The notes under the pieces are model-generated. The model did no database searches, was not told the origin of the DNA, and worked only from the letters and a program-made list of their open reading frames with translations. A stretch of 64,000 nucleotides of DNA from Aequorivita iocasae (lineage in GTDB: Bacteria > Bacteroidota > Bacteroidia > Flavobacteriales > Flavobacteriaceae): assembly GCF_016757735.1 (NCBI RefSeq), contig NZ_CP068439.1:2816001-2880000 (forward strand), in the 5' to 3' direction. Numbering within the stretch: the first letter of the stretch is position 1; each line of letters begins with the position of its first letter. Shown here piece by piece: positions 7,311 to 18,195 of this stretch. A program made the position numbers and the translations under genes.

Positions 7311-9356
7311 TTATTCTGGATATTCCACCCGAAGGTGATAAATATTGTTCAGTTTCTTTTTAAGTACTTTTTTAATGGTCTCAATTTCCTTGAAGGTAAT
7401 GTTTGCATTTAAAAACTGACCTTGCGCCATTTGGTTATTGATTATTTTTTCAACAAATTCATCAATTATTGAAGAAGAAGGTTCTTTCAAGCTTTTACTT
7501 GCGGCTTCCACGCTATCGGCCATCATTAAGATGGCGGTTTCTTTTGAAAAAGGAATAGGTCCAGGATAAATAAAATCTTCTTTGTTGGCTTCGCCCTGCT
7601 GTTCGCGTTCTTTTTTATAAAAATAATATACCAAACTTGTCCCGTGGTGGGTTCTAATAAAATCTATAACCCTATCGGGAAGATTGTTTTTTCGGGCTAT
7701 CTCTATTCCTTTTATAACATGGTCTATTATTATTTGTGCACTTTCCTTCGGATCAAGTTCGTTGTGTGAATTGATGGAATTAACCTGATTTTCAGTAAAC
7801 ATAGTAGGGTTAAGCATTTTTCCAATGTCGTGATAGAGCGCTCCTACTCTTACCAACATGCTATTGGCGCCTATTTCATTTGCAGCGGCTTCAGCCAAAT
7901 TTGCAACATTAAGTGAATGATGAAATGTTCCGGGCGCTTTGTTTGAAAGCTCTTTGAGCAATTTTGAATTGGTATCGCTCAGCTCAAGCAAAGAAACGTC
8001 AGAAACCAATCCAAATATCTTTTCATAAAAGTATATCAACGGATGCGCAAAAAGTGTCGCCAAACCGCAAAGGATAAAATATTGAAAATTTTGCCATTGC
8101 ATGGTTTGGATATTTCCTTCTTGAATTACAAAAAAAGCAAAATAGCCTAGAATATATATTAATGTGATCTGTCCTACCGAAATGAACAAATTTGCTCTTT
8201 TATATAATTCCGAAACGGTTAGAATTGTAACGATTCCCGCTATAAACTGAAGAAACATATATTCAAAACTGTTTGGAACTATAAACCCAAGCAATAGAAT
8301 GGTCAGTACATGAACAAACAGCCCAACACGTGGGTCAAAAAACGCTTTGAGTATAAGCGGCAGAATACAAATGGGAACCACATACACATAATCTGCATGA
8401 ACCTTTACTACTAGTGTAGTAAGAAAAACCATTAAAAGAACATTGAAAAAAATAAATGTGACTTTTGTGTTATTATTATAAATTACAGGCCGGTAATTTT
8501 TTAGAAATAGAAAAAGCATTAAAAATACTAACGAAACCAACATTGAGTAACCAACCAACAACCATAGAAAATTGTTTTTGCTCCAAATTTGGCTATCAAA
8601 CTCAGCTTTTAAAGAGTTCAAAATCTGAAATTTATCACCTTCCACAACCTCGCCTTTGGCTATAATCCTACCGCCTTTCTCAATAATCCCCCTATTTGGG
8701 TTTAACGCTTTTATTTCGGCTTCAATAGCGGCTTCAGTTAACTTGGTATTCAACCTCACATTGGGTTCTAAAACATCGTTCAGGATATTGTACAACAGTA
8801 CTTGCGCATCTTCAGCATTGTTTTTTTCCACCAATTCCCGAACTTTTTTATTTAGGTTGTCTTTTTTAAACAATTGCGAATAATTACGCTCTTCAATCTC
8901 ATTGCCGTTCTTTAAATAGATAAGCCTATCGCCCTGATAATTGTGAATTTCATCCGTGACCCCGTTGTTATACACTTCAGAAATCAGCGATTCACCCAAT
9001 CTTTCAATAGGTTTGTAGCCAGTGCTATATAGGCTGTCAACATATCTTATTTCTAGTTCCTCTTTAAAATTCTTAACAACCGTCGGTTCTATTTCAGAAT
9101 TATATTCAAAATAGGGAATTGCGCTGCCCCGTATTTCTTCCTTTTCCTTTTTTAAGGAATCTTCATCTTTTTTTATAGTGAAACTGAAAGGAGCATACAG
9201 ATTTTCATACTGCCAAGGCTTTCCTTTTTGAAAATTATATTTGAACTGCCCCCCTTTCGGAAGAAAATAGATTACTAAAAGTGTAGAAGCTATAAATAGA
9301 AAAACCTTATAAATAAGTGATTGGTTTTTCGCAAACAAAGAAAAAAGGTTCTTCAT
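7311..9356 (-). CDS. 7TM-HD family phosphohydrolase (PgpH/YqfF-like)
   Basis: The 681-residue protein has an N-terminal membrane helix (about 16-32), a large extracytoplasmic region with coiled or helical segments (about 40-265), a block of seven membrane helices (about 268-445), and a C-terminal cytoplasmic HD domain. HD-domain residues are visible in GTFHHSLNVANLAEAA, YHDIGK, and RTHHGTS. Family members such as Listeria PgpH hydrolyse the second messenger c-di-AMP. That activity is inferred from architecture. The final residues RVEYPE and total length are typical for flavobacterial homologues. It is monocistronic and convergent with the tRNA cluster. Confidence 0.92.
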   Translation of the reverse strand: MKNLFSLFAKNQSLIYKVFLFIASTLLVIYFLPKGGQFKYNFQKGKPWQYENLYAPFSFTIKKDEDSLKKEKEEIRGSAIPYFEYNSEIEPTVVKNFKEELEIRYVDSLYSTGYKPIERLGESLISEVYNNGVTDEIHNYQGDRLIYLKNGNEIEERNYSQLFKKDNLNKKVRELVEKNNAEDAQVLLYNILNDVLEPNVRLNTKLTEAAIEAEIKALNPNRGIIEKGGRIIAKGEVVEGDKFQILNSLKAEFDSQIWSKNNFLWLLVGYSMLVSLVFLMLFLFLKNYRPVIYNNNTKVTFIFFNVLLMVFLTTLVVKVHADYVYVVPICILPLILKAFFDPRVGLFVHVLTILLLGFIVPNSFEYMFLQFIAGIVTILTVSELYKRANLFISVGQITLIYILGYFAFFVIQEGNIQTMQWQNFQYFILCGLATLFAHPLIYFYEKIFGLVSDVSLLELSDTNSKLLKELSNKAPGTFHHSLNVANLAEAAANEIGANSMLVRVGALYHDIGKMLNPTMFTENQVNSINSHNELDPKESAQIIIDHVIKGIEIARKNNLPDRVIDFIRTHHGTSLVYYFYKKEREQQGEANKEDFIYPGPIPFSKETAILMMADSVEAASKSLKEPSSSIIDEFVEKIINNQMAQGQFLNANITFKEIETIKKVLKKKLNNIYHLRVEYPE

Positions 9357-9423
9357 ATTTTGGGTACTTAAAGTAAAGGTATAAATAAGGAACGAGTTAT
9401 CCCAAAACCTATACTTGCAAAGA

Positions 9424-9454
9424 TTGATATTTAAGTTAGAAATCCGTAATTTCG
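9424..9454 (+). promoter_or_regulatory. Promoter of thiolase gene
   Basis: TTG at 9424-9426, 20-nt spacer, then TAATTTCG at 9447-9454, one mismatch from TAnnTTTG. It lies 32 nt before the start codon. Confidence 0.5.
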
Positions 9455-9486
9455 CAGTCCTTATTTCAAATTAAAAAAACATTCGC

Positions 9487-10665
9487 ATGAGCAATAAAGT
9501 AGTTATAGTATCCGCAGCCAGAACTCCCATTGGAAGTTTTATGGGAAGTCTTTCGTCACTTACCGCCACCCAATTGGGGTCCGCGGCTATAAAGGGCGCT
9601 TTAAGCAAAATAAACCTTGACCCCTCTTTGGTTCAGGAAGTTTATATGGGCAATGTGGTTCAGGCGGGTGTGGGTCAAGCACCTGCGCGCCAAGCTGCTT
9701 TGGGTGCTGGAATTCCTGATACCGTACCGGCCACAACGGTTAATAAAGTATGTGCGTCTGGAATGAAAGCCCTAATGCAAGCTGCACAGGCCATAGCACT
9801 TGGTGATGCCGATGTAATAGTTGCCGGAGGAATGGAAAGCATGAGCAATATTCCCCACTATGTACATATGCGCAGTGGAACAAAATTTGGTCCGGCCACA
9901 TTGATAGACGGAATGCAAAAAGACGGTTTGGTAGATGCCTACGATCACAACGCAATGGGTACTTGTGCCGATCTATGTGCTACGGAATATAATTTTTCCC
10001 GAGAAGACCAAGATGCTTTTGCCATAAAATCCTACGAACGCTCCGCAACAGCTTGGGCTGAAGGAAAATTTAAGGATGAAGTTGTGCCAGTTGAAGTGCC
10101 ACAACGCCGCGGAGAGCCAGTAATAGTTTCAGAAGATGAGGAATATAAAAATGTAAAGATGGACAAAATTTCCTCTTTGCGTCCTGCCTTTTCAAAAGAT
10201 GGTACAGTAACTGCCGCAAACGCATCAACCATAAATGATGGTGCTGGCGCCATGGTTTTAATGAGCGAAGCAAAAGCAAAAGAATTGGGCTTAACTCCTT
10301 TGGCTTACATTAAAAGCTACGCCGATGCAGCACAGGAACCAAAATGGTTCACCACAGCACCTGCAAAAGCACTTCCTAAAGCGATCGCTAAAGCAGGAAT
10401 CGATATTAAAGATGTGGATTATTTTGAATTCAACGAAGCATTCGCAGTTGTAGGTCTTGCCAATATGAAAATTTTAGGATTGAACGACAGCAACGTAAAC
10501 GTGAACGGTGGCGCCGTGTCATTGGGGCACCCCCTAGGCTGTAGTGGGATCCGTATTTTAATTACGCTACTAAATGTGTTAAAGCAAAACAACGGCAAAA
10601 TTGGTGCCGCGGCAATCTGCAATGGTGGCGGTGGAGCTTCCGCAATGGTAATTGAAAGAATCTAA
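9487..10665 (+). CDS. Acetyl-CoA C-acetyltransferase (thiolase)
   Basis: This 392-residue thiolase condenses two acetyl-CoA or cleaves acetoacetyl/3-ketoacyl-CoA. The nucleophilic cysteine is in VNKVCASGMKA (Cys 89). The second catalytic set is NEAFA, GHPLGCSG (His near 347) and CNGGGGASA (Cys 378). The length and SAARTPIGSF start match the AtoB/PhaA-type biosynthetic thiolases. No other beta-oxidation gene is next to it, so degradative (FadA) and biosynthetic roles cannot be separated by context. It has its own promoter. Confidence 0.94.
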   Translation: MSNKVVIVSAARTPIGSFMGSLSSLTATQLGSAAIKGALSKINLDPSLVQEVYMGNVVQAGVGQAPARQAALGAGIPDTVPATTVNKVCASGMKALMQAAQAIALGDADVIVAGGMESMSNIPHYVHMRSGTKFGPATLIDGMQKDGLVDAYDHNAMGTCADLCATEYNFSREDQDAFAIKSYERSATAWAEGKFKDEVVPVEVPQRRGEPVIVSEDEEYKNVKMDKISSLRPAFSKDGTVTAANASTINDGAGAMVLMSEAKAKELGLTPLAYIKSYADAAQEPKWFTTAPAKALPKAIAKAGIDIKDVDYFEFNEAFAVVGLANMKILGLNDSNVNVNGGAVSLGHPLGCSGIRILITLLNVLKQNNGKIGAAAICNGGGGASAMVIERI

Positions 10666-10694
10666 AACCCGTAACTATCTTCAATAATTTCTGA

Positions 10695-11444
10695 ATGGAT
10701 TACGGTATCTGTAATTTAAGTATTGTCCCGCTTCGAGCCGAAACTTCCGATATTAGTGAAATGGTAACGCAAGTACTTTACGGCGAACATTTCAAAATAT
10801 TGGAGACGCGCAAAAAGTGGAGCCGTATCCGTCTCGCTTTTGACAATTATGAAGGCTGGATAGACAACAAACAATATTTTAATATAGCTGAAGAAGATTA
10901 TACCGATTTTGAAAAAAAGGAATTGGCATTATCATCGGATTTGGTTGATTTTGTTACTGCTTCCGACAATCAGTTATTCTCGGTTTGTTTGGGGAGCAAT
11001 ATTTCCGCAGCATCTTATTTAAAACATCACTTTGAGGGTAAATCAGTTTCGGCAAAACTTCCGAAGGAACATTTGATTGAAACCGCACTACTCTATTTAA
11101 ACACACCCTATCTGTGGGGCGGCAAAACGCCTTTTGGTATTGATTGCAGTGGTTTTACACAAATGGTCTATAAACTAAATGGCTATAAACTGCTACGCGA
11201 CGCCAGTCAGCAAGCTACCCAAGGGGAAGCATTAAGTTTTATTGAAGAAAGTGAGCCCGGCGATTTGGCTTTTTTTGACAACGAGGAAGGAAAAATTACG
11301 CACGTCGGTATCATTATGAAGGATAATTATATTATCCATGCACATGGAAAAGTACGGGTTGACCGACTGGACCACAGTGGCATTTTTAATTACGAAATGC
11401 GCAATCACACCCACAAACTTCGAGTAATAAAACGAATTGTTTAA
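10695..11444 (+). CDS. SH3 plus NlpC/P60 (C40) cell-wall peptidase, cytosolic type
   Basis: The product has 249 residues and no signal peptide. An SH3b-like region (about 1-65) holds GEHFKILETRKKWSRIRLAFDNYEGW in parts. The C40 domain has the catalytic cysteine in DCSGF (Cys 151), a histidine in THVGI (His 203) and a third polar histidine in IIHAHGK (about 215-217). The absence of an export signal and the architecture match dipeptidyl-peptidase VI/YkfC-like enzymes, which cut gamma-D-Glu-diamino-acid bonds in recycled murein peptides. The VanX-like dipeptidase at 62202 could act on the same pool. It starts 30 nt after the thiolase and may be co-transcribed. Confidence 0.9.
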   Translation: MDYGICNLSIVPLRAETSDISEMVTQVLYGEHFKILETRKKWSRIRLAFDNYEGWIDNKQYFNIAEEDYTDFEKKELALSSDLVDFVTASDNQLFSVCLGSNISAASYLKHHFEGKSVSAKLPKEHLIETALLYLNTPYLWGGKTPFGIDCSGFTQMVYKLNGYKLLRDASQQATQGEALSFIEESEPGDLAFFDNEEGKITHVGIIMKDNYIIHAHGKVRVDRLDHSGIFNYEMRNHTHKLRVIKRIV

Positions 11445-11449
11445 AAAAT

Positions 11450-11476
11450 AAAAACCCCTGAGATTCAGGGGTTTTT
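11450..11476 (+). terminator. Bidirectional intrinsic terminator
   Basis: A perfect 12-bp stem, AAAAACCCCTGA with TCAGGGGTTTTT, around GAT, followed by T-rich sequence on both strands. It sits between the convergent NlpC/P60 and TPR genes. Confidence 0.9.
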
Positions 11477-11501
11477 ATTTTTTAAATATTGGGTTTTGAA
11501 A

Positions 11502-12758
11502 TTACTGTTTTTCTAGTGTTTCAAGCTTAGCTTTCATTTCCTTATACTTTGCGTCTTCCGCTAATTGCCCATAAATATTCATCAAAGTTCTAACAACTTC
11601 GGGATTATTTGGGTTTAATTGCAAGGCTTTTTCCAAGTATGGCATTGTTTCAATATAGATTTCTTTACGCTGTTGCTTCAATTCATCATATTTTTGGTTA
11701 TCTGCCCTAGAATTTCCCAAGCTATTCATTTCTTCAACTAGTTTATCTTCGCCCGAAAGTTTCAAAACTGCAATATTGATAAGGGCTGCTTCATAATTAG
11801 GGTTAAGCTCCAAAGCTTTTTCATAATATTCTACCGCTTTTTCTTTTTTGCCGATTTCGGCACTTCCTACACCTAGGTTGAAATAGATTTCAGGATTATT
11901 AGGGTCTGATGCCACAATCTGGTTCATCAATTCATTATATCTGGCTACATTACCCATTTTATAACTCATGTCGGCATCAGCCCGCATCAAGTATATATCA
12001 TTCGGGTTTTCTGCACGAGCAGCTTTCATAAGTGCAGTGGCTTTTTCATTATTGCCTTGCTCTATATATATAAGAGTCATATTCCTTAAAATCTCTCCCT
12101 TTCTTGATTCAGTTACACGCTTCTCCGGTTTAATGAATTCGCCAGATTTTAAAGCAATGTTTCTAAGGTTCTCGTTGTCAAAAGCTTCAACTTCTCCAGT
12201 TTCCTTGCGGGTAGCTACAAATTCTTCAGTTTCACCTGTGTAACCAGCGTCTAATGCCATTTGATAATATTTAAGGGCATTTTCATAATTCTTCCCATTT
12301 ACGGCATTGCTGGCCGCAAAGTACAAATCTGATGGATCTTTGCTAACCAAGTAGCTGGCATATAATTTTTCGGTTGCCATTTCATATTGACCAGCATTCT
12401 GATCTTTTATCGCTCCATTTATTAATGCAGCTCGTAAATTTTGCAGTGGAACCGCCAATTGAGTTTCCATTTTTGGGTCAAGTTCCAGTGCTTGCCCAAA
12501 AGCCTCAGCAGCACCTTTGAGTTTATTAAAATCTGTTGCACCAGATCCTAATAAGGCTTCTCCTTTTGCAGCATAAAATTGAGCTTTAACATCGTTATCA
12601 GCAGTGCCCAGCATTGGCTCGGCCTCATTTAAGTACGTTAATGCCTCATTATATTCGTTAGACTTTATAGCTTTTTCAGCTTTTTTTATTTCTTTTTTTT
12701 GTCCAAATGAAATAGCAGATACAAATGCAAGTCCTGTTATTAAAATTCGTGTTTTCAT
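11502..12758 (-). CDS. Secreted tetratricopeptide-repeat protein
   Basis: The 418-residue protein starts with a signal peptide (MKTRILITGLAFVSAISFGQ). Multiple TPR units follow, for example in EIYFNLGVGSAEIGKKEKAVEYYEKALELNPNYEAAL and in the AEAFGQALELDPKM and PYLEKALQLNPNNPEVV segments (each stretch read in part). TPRs mediate protein contacts, and no catalytic domain is visible. It starts 10 nt after gyrA ends, so it is probably translated from the gyrA transcript. A periplasmic scaffolding role is only an inference. Confidence 0.88.
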   Translation of the reverse strand: MKTRILITGLAFVSAISFGQKKEIKKAEKAIKSNEYNEALTYLNEAEPMLGTADNDVKAQFYAAKGEALLGSGATDFNKLKGAAEAFGQALELDPKMETQLAVPLQNLRAALINGAIKDQNAGQYEMATEKLYASYLVSKDPSDLYFAASNAVNGKNYENALKYYQMALDAGYTGETEEFVATRKETGEVEAFDNENLRNIALKSGEFIKPEKRVTESRKGEILRNMTLIYIEQGNNEKATALMKAARAENPNDIYLMRADADMSYKMGNVARYNELMNQIVASDPNNPEIYFNLGVGSAEIGKKEKAVEYYEKALELNPNYEAALINIAVLKLSGEDKLVEEMNSLGNSRADNQKYDELKQQRKEIYIETMPYLEKALQLNPNNPEVVRTLMNIYGQLAEDAKYKEMKAKLETLEKQ

Positions 12759-12768
12759 GGTTTAAAAT

Positions 12769-15291
12769 TTATTCGTTATTTTCGGTTTGAGTTTCGTTAT
12801 TATCAAGAGTAGTGCCATCATTGGTTTCGCCTATAATTTCCACATCATCTTCGTCATCTTTCATTGCTTTTGCTACTGCTGCAATAGCATCATCTTCCCG
12901 TACTTTTATTAATCGAACGCCTTGTGTGGCACGGCCCATAACACGAAGATTAGCGACTGCCATTCGGATGGCAATCCCAGACTTATTGATGATCATTAAG
13001 TCATCATCATCGGTTACATTCTTGATTGCCACTAATTTACCGGTTTTTTCTGTAATATTAATGGTTTTCACTCCCTTTCCGCCACGATTAGTAATGCGGT
13101 AATCTTCGATAGATGATCTTTTTCCATAACCGTTTTCTGAAACGACCAAGATTTCAGAATCATCATCATCTACAGCAATCATCCCTACCACTTCATCGTT
13201 TTCATTTCCGAGTGTAATACCGCGCACCCCTGAGGCATTCCTGCCCATGGGCCTGGTTTTTTCCTCTTCAAAACGAATAGCTTTTCCAGATTTTACTGCC
13301 AACATTACTTGACTGTTGCCTGTGGTTAATTTTGCTTCAAGCAATTCATCGTCTTCGCGAATTGTGATTGCATTGATACCGTTCGTTCTAGGCCTTGAGT
13401 ATTGTTCCAAAGGTGTTTTTTTAACTTGACCCTTCTTGGTGGCCATAATTACATAATGACTATTTATGTAATTTTCATCTTTTAAATCTTGAGTACAGAT
13501 AAATGCTTTTACTTTATCATCTGGCTCAATATTTATAAGGTTTTGAATAGCCCTTCCTTTCGAAGTTCGCGTTCCTTCGGGGATTTCAAAAACGCGCATC
13601 CAAAAACATTTTCCTTTCTGGGTGAAAAACAACATATATTGGTGATTGGTTCCCACAAAAAGGTGTTCTAGGAAATCTTCATTACGGGTTGCCGAAGCTT
13701 TTTGTCCAACGCCTCCTCTATTCTGTGTTTTATATTCTGAAAGTGATGTACGCTTAATATAGCCTGCGTGTGATATAGTAAGAACTACCTGCTCATCTGC
13801 AATTAGATCTGTAATGCTTACGTCGCCTCCGGCATATTCGATGGTCGAACGGCGTTCATCACCATATTTTGCACGAATTTCTTCCAGTTCTTCTTTGATT
13901 ATTTGCATTCTTCGTTCTTTGCTTGCAAGAATGTCCTTATAATCTTGAATTGTTTTCATCAATTCATCATACTCGCTGCGAAGTTTGTCCTGCTCTAGAC
14001 CTGTCAATTGGCGCAAGCGCATTTCAACAATGGCCTTAGCTTGGATTTCCGTGAGTTTGAAGGCCTCCATTAATCGTTCCCTTGCCTCATCAGCATTGGA
14101 AGAGGCGCGAATCAATCTAATTACTTCATCAATATTGTCTGAAGCGATTATTAAACCTTCCAATATATGTGCGCGTTCTTCCGCTTTGCGAAGTAAATAT
14201 TCGGTACGGCGAACCACAACTTCATGACGGTGTTCCACAAAGTAATGGATCAACTCCTTCAAGTTCAGCATTTGTGGTCTTCCTTTTACCAGTGCAATAT
14301 TGTTCACGCTGAAGCTGGACTGTAATGCCGTATATTTAAATAGAGTGTTCAGAACGATGTTTGGAATGGCATCACGTTTCAAAATGTAAACGATGCGCAT
14401 TCCCTTTCTATCACTTTCATCGCGGATATTTGAGATACCCTCAATTTTTTTATCATTTACAAGATCGGCAGTTTTTTTTATCATATCTGCCTTGTTTACC
14501 TGATATGGAATTTCAGAAACAATAATACACTCCCGTCCGTTTATCTCTTCAAAACTCGCCTTGGCACGCATCACGACCCGCCCGCGACCTGTGTGGAAAG
14601 CTTCGCGAACTCCTTCATAACCGTAAATAATTCCTCCAGTTGGGAAATCGGGAGCTTTTATATGCTGCATCAGCTCATCAATTTCAATATCGTTGTTTTC
14701 AATATATGCAATGGTCCCGTTTACAACCTCTGTGAGGTTATGGGGCGGCATATTGGTTGCCATACCTACTGCAATACCGGAAGCTCCATTAATCAAAAGA
14801 CCAGGAACACGTGTTGGGAGTACTGTGGGTTCTTTTAGTGTATCGTCAAAATTTAGTTGGTGGTCAACGGTTTCCTTGTCAATATCTGCAAGCATATCTT
14901 CAGAAATTTTCTGCATTCTTGCTTCCGTATAACGCATTGCAGCTGGGCTATCTCCATCAACGGAACCAAAGTTTCCTTGTCCGTCCACCAGTAAATAGCG
15001 CAAACTCCACTCTTGAGCCATACGCACCATGGCGTCATAAACCGAAGTATCACCGTGCGGATGGTACTTACCGAGGACCTCACCCACAATTCTCGCAGAT
15101 TTTTTATGTGCGCCCGTTGCCCGAATGCCAAGTTCATGCATTCCGAACAAAACCCTTCTATGTACAGGTTTCATTCCATCGCGAACATCTGGCAGCGCAC
15201 GTGACACTATGACCGACATCGAATAATCGATGTAGGCAGATTTCATTTCATCTTCAATGTTTATAGGGATTAATTTTTCACCTTCAGCCAT
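12769..15291 (-). CDS. gyrA: DNA gyrase subunit A
   Basis: GyrA is the DNA-cleaving subunit of gyrase, which introduces negative supercoils. The 840-residue product contains [33 protein letters not shown] and the catalytic tyrosine in [10 protein letters not shown]. The C-terminal beta-pinwheel carries the GyrA-box-like [11 protein letters not shown] and repeated blade motifs. The position equivalent to E. coli Ser83 is Thr, which is normal in flavobacteria, and the Asp87 equivalent is kept, so there is no sign of quinolone-resistance change. The C-terminal ~45 residues are an acidic, disordered tail. The TPR gene follows. Confidence 0.98.
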   Translation of the reverse strand: MAEGEKLIPINIEDEMKSAYIDYSMSVIVSRALPDVRDGMKPVHRRVLFGMHELGIRATGAHKKSARIVGEVLGKYHPHGDTSVYDAMVRMAQEWSLRYLLVDGQGNFGSVDGDSPAAMRYTEARMQKISEDMLADIDKETVDHQLNFDDTLKEPTVLPTRVPGLLINGASGIAVGMATNMPPHNLTEVVNGTIAYIENNDIEIDELMQHIKAPDFPTGGIIYGYEGVREAFHTGRGRVVMRAKASFEEINGRECIIVSEIPYQVNKADMIKKTADLVNDKKIEGISNIRDESDRKGMRIVYILKRDAIPNIVLNTLFKYTALQSSFSVNNIALVKGRPQMLNLKELIHYFVEHRHEVVVRRTEYLLRKAEERAHILEGLIIASDNIDEVIRLIRASSNADEARERLMEAFKLTEIQAKAIVEMRLRQLTGLEQDKLRSEYDELMKTIQDYKDILASKERRMQIIKEELEEIRAKYGDERRSTIEYAGGDVSITDLIADEQVVLTISHAGYIKRTSLSEYKTQNRGGVGQKASATRNEDFLEHLFVGTNHQYMLFFTQKGKCFWMRVFEIPEGTRTSKGRAIQNLINIEPDDKVKAFICTQDLKDENYINSHYVIMATKKGQVKKTPLEQYSRPRTNGINAITIREDDELLEAKLTTGNSQVMLAVKSGKAIRFEEEKTRPMGRNASGVRGITLGNENDEVVGMIAVDDDDSEILVVSENGYGKRSSIEDYRITNRGGKGVKTINITEKTGKLVAIKNVTDDDDLMIINKSGIAIRMAVANLRVMGRATQGVRLIKVREDDAIAAVAKAMKDDEDDVEIIGETNDGTTLDNNETQTENNE

Positions 15292-15549
15292 AAAAAAATA
15301 GGTTTATTTATCAATGTTAATCTAATGGAGCAAGATACACTTTTTCGTAGGCTTAACAGGGCTTTTTGCCATCTGTTATTCACGAATTTATTAACAAATT
15401 AGGGGGTTAAAATCGTTAATAAGTATCATTGAATATTCTTTGAATTCCATTATAAATTTTGTCCTTTTACTAAAATGATACCAAAGAGGAATAGTTTTTG
15501 TCCTATTTTGGTTAATTTAGTACTTATAAAGAAGAGAGGATTTAAAAAT

Positions 15550-18102
15550 ATGGATGATAATTTTTCCCCAAGAGTAAAAGATGTAATTGCTTACAGCAAA
15601 GAAGAGGCACTGCGCTTAGGCCACGATTTTATTGGTACTGAGCATTTAATGTTAGGGCTTTTAAGAGATGGCAGCGGCAAGGCCGTAACCATACTTAATG
15701 CACTTGCAATAGACTTAAACCACTTACGAAGAAAGGTTGAAATCTTAAGTCCTGCCAATCCAGGTGCTACTACAAACACAAACGACAAAAAGAATCTTCA
15801 CCTTACACGCCAAGCGGAAAGAGCATTGAAGACTACATTTTTGGAGGCAAAACTTTTTCAAAGCAATTCCATAAATACCGCCCATCTATTGCTGTGCATT
15901 CTTCGGAATGAAAACGACCCCACTACAAAGCTTTTAAACAAGATGAAAGTAGATTATGATGTGGTGAAAGATCAATTTAAACTTATGATTACAAACGACG
16001 ATGATTATATAGACACCCCAAGTGCCGAATCATTTCCAAATGATGACGACACTTCCGCGGAAGATGCGGGAAAAGAAAATTTATTTTCCAGTACTGCGTC
16101 AAAAACGAACAAAAAATCCAAGACTCCTGTGTTGGATAATTTTGGGAGAGACCTTACTGCGCTAGCGGAAGAGGGAAAGTTAGACCCTGTGGTAGGCCGT
16201 GAAAGTGAAATTCAACGAGTTTCTCAAATTTTAAGCAGAAGAAAAAAGAACAATCCCTTACTCATTGGTGAACCTGGCGTGGGTAAATCTGCCATTGCCG
16301 AAGGGTTGGCGCTTCGCATTATACAAAGAAAAGTTTCACGGATTCTTTACGATAAAAGAGTTGTGACCTTAGATTTGGCAAGCCTTGTAGCCGGAACAAA
16401 ATATCGCGGCCAATTTGAGGAGCGCATGAAAGCCGTAATGAACGAGCTTGAAAAGAATGACGATATCATCCTTTTTATTGATGAAATCCATACTATTGTG
16501 GGTGCCGGTGGCGCTACAGGTTCTTTGGATGCATCAAATATGTTTAAACCAGCGTTGGCCCGTGGAGAAATACAATGTATCGGTGCTACAACGCTCGATG
16601 AATACCGTCAATATATTGAAAAAGATGGCGCACTGGAGAGACGTTTCCAAAAAGTATTGGTAGAGCCCACAACGGTTGAAGAAACCATTGAAATTCTTAC
16701 CAATATTAAAGATAAATACGAAGCGCACCACAATGTGCTTTATACTGACGAAGCTATCAAAGCCTGCGTAAACCTTACGAATAGGTATATGACCGAGCGT
16801 TTCCTTCCAGACAAAGCCATTGATGCTTTGGACGAGGCTGGCTCTCGCGTTCACATAACAAATATTCACGTTCCCGAAAAAATTCTGGAAATTGAAAAAC
16901 AATTGGAAGAAGTTCGTGAACTTAAAAATACGGTTGTAAAAAAACAGAAATACGAAGAAGCTGCAAAACTTCGCGACGACGAGAAAAATCTTGAAAAGGA
17001 GCTCGCCGTTCAACAAGAACAATGGGAAGCAGATTCTAAACTTCACAAGGAAACAGTTTCCGAAGAAAACGTTGCAGAAGTTGTTTCCATGATGACGGGC
17101 GTTCCCGTAAACAGAATTGCACAAACCGAAAGCACCAAGCTTGCAGCGCTCCCCGACCGAATTAAAGGAAAAGTCATTGGGCAGGACGAAGCGGTAGCAA
17201 AAGTTGTAAAAGCCATCCAGCGAAACCGTGCAGGATTAAAAGACCCAAACAAACCAATAGGTTCCTTTATTTTCTTGGGCCAAACTGGAGTTGGAAAAAC
17301 ACAGCTTGCCAAAGTGTTAGCACGTGAGCTATTTGATTCTGACAATGCTTTAGTGCGCATAGATATGAGTGAGTATATGGAGAAGTTTGCCATTTCACGT
17401 TTGGTGGGGGCACCTCCCGGCTATGTGGGTTATGAGGAAGGCGGCCAACTTACTGAAAAAATAAGAAGAAAGCCGTATGCCGTTGTACTTCTTGATGAAA
17501 TAGAAAAAGCACACCCAGATGTTTTCAACATGTTGCTTCAGGTATTAGATGATGGTTATTTAACCGATAGCCTCGGTAGAAAGATTGATTTCAGAAACAC
17601 AATTATAATCATGACTTCCAACATTGGTGCCCGTCAGATTAAAGATTTTGGTCAAGGTGTCGGTTTTGGAACTTCGGCGAAGAAAAACCAGGAAGAATCA
17701 CACACTAAGAGTGTTATTGAGAATGCCTTAAAGAAAACCTTTGCTCCAGAATTTTTAAACAGAATTGATGATGTTATGGTATTTAACGCCTTAGAGCGGG
17801 AAGATATTCATAAAATTATTGATATTGAGCTTGATAAGCTTTATGCACGTATAGCAGATTTGGGCTACTACCTCAAATTAACTGAAAAAGCAAAAGATTT
17901 TATTGCTGATAAAGGTTTTGATAAGCAATACGGCGCACGCCCGTTGAATAGAGCCATTCAAAAGTATATTGAAGATGCACTGGCGGAAGAAATCATCAAA
18001 AGTAGTTTACAAGAAGGTGATACTATTACAATGGATCTTGATGAAAAAGCAAACGAGCTTACCATAAAAATAAAAAAACAAAAGAAAGCTACGGAATCTT
18101 AG
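15550..18102 (+). CDS. clpC: ClpC-type Clp protease ATP-binding subunit
   Basis: From ATG 15550 the product is 850 residues and begins MDDNFSPRVKDVIAYSKEEA, as in flavobacterial ClpC. An in-frame ATG at 15475 would add 25 residues with no family match. Domains in order: double Clp N repeat (about 1-150), AAA-1 with Walker A GEPGVGKS and DEIHTIVGAGG, a UVR/middle domain with EAAKLRDDEKNLEKEL, AAA-2 with GQTGVGKT and LLDEIEKAHPDVF, and a VGF loop of the type used to dock ClpP. It unfolds proteins for ClpP degradation. The AT-rich leader before 15550 has a near -7 match around 15460. Confidence 0.97.
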   Translation: MDDNFSPRVKDVIAYSKEEALRLGHDFIGTEHLMLGLLRDGSGKAVTILNALAIDLNHLRRKVEILSPANPGATTNTNDKKNLHLTRQAERALKTTFLEAKLFQSNSINTAHLLLCILRNENDPTTKLLNKMKVDYDVVKDQFKLMITNDDDYIDTPSAESFPNDDDTSAEDAGKENLFSSTASKTNKKSKTPVLDNFGRDLTALAEEGKLDPVVGRESEIQRVSQILSRRKKNNPLLIGEPGVGKSAIAEGLALRIIQRKVSRILYDKRVVTLDLASLVAGTKYRGQFEERMKAVMNELEKNDDIILFIDEIHTIVGAGGATGSLDASNMFKPALARGEIQCIGATTLDEYRQYIEKDGALERRFQKVLVEPTTVEETIEILTNIKDKYEAHHNVLYTDEAIKACVNLTNRYMTERFLPDKAIDALDEAGSRVHITNIHVPEKILEIEKQLEEVRELKNTVVKKQKYEEAAKLRDDEKNLEKELAVQQEQWEADSKLHKETVSEENVAEVVSMMTGVPVNRIAQTESTKLAALPDRIKGKVIGQDEAVAKVVKAIQRNRAGLKDPNKPIGSFIFLGQTGVGKTQLAKVLARELFDSDNALVRIDMSEYMEKFAISRLVGAPPGYVGYEEGGQLTEKIRRKPYAVVLLDEIEKAHPDVFNMLLQVLDDGYLTDSLGRKIDFRNTIIIMTSNIGARQIKDFGQGVGFGTSAKKNQEESHTKSVIENALKKTFAPEFLNRIDDVMVFNALEREDIHKIIDIELDKLYARIADLGYYLKLTEKAKDFIADKGFDKQYGARPLNRAIQKYIEDALAEEIIKSSLQEGDTITMDLDEKANELTIKIKKQKKATES

Positions 18103-18150
18103 GTTTTTTTTGACTGTCCGAAACCACAATTTTTTCTTAATCAAAGGCCG

Positions 18151-18190
18151 TAACTCCTTAAAAAGATGTATTTTAAGGAGTTATATTTTT
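18151..18190 (+). terminator. Terminator hairpin after clpC
   Basis: A perfect 13-bp stem, TAACTCCTTAAAA (18151-18163) with TTTTAAGGAGTTA (18171-18183), around a 7-nt loop, followed by TATTTTTTA. It ends 48 nt after clpC and shows that an ATG at 18166 in the loop is not a sensible start for the next gene. Confidence 0.7.
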
Positions 18191-18195
18191 TATTT

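Noticed and set aside
12769-15291. Thr at the GyrA Ser83 position as a quinolone-resistance change
   Set aside because: Thr is the usual residue here in flavobacteria and the Asp87 equivalent is intact.
15475-15549. N-terminal extension of ClpC by 25 residues
   Set aside because: The family begins at MDDNFSPRV; the extension has no conserved pattern and starts right at the likely transcription start.
18166-18195. ATG at 18166 as start of the small gene after clpC
   Set aside because: It lies in the loop of the clpC terminator hairpin; the start at 18196 is better.
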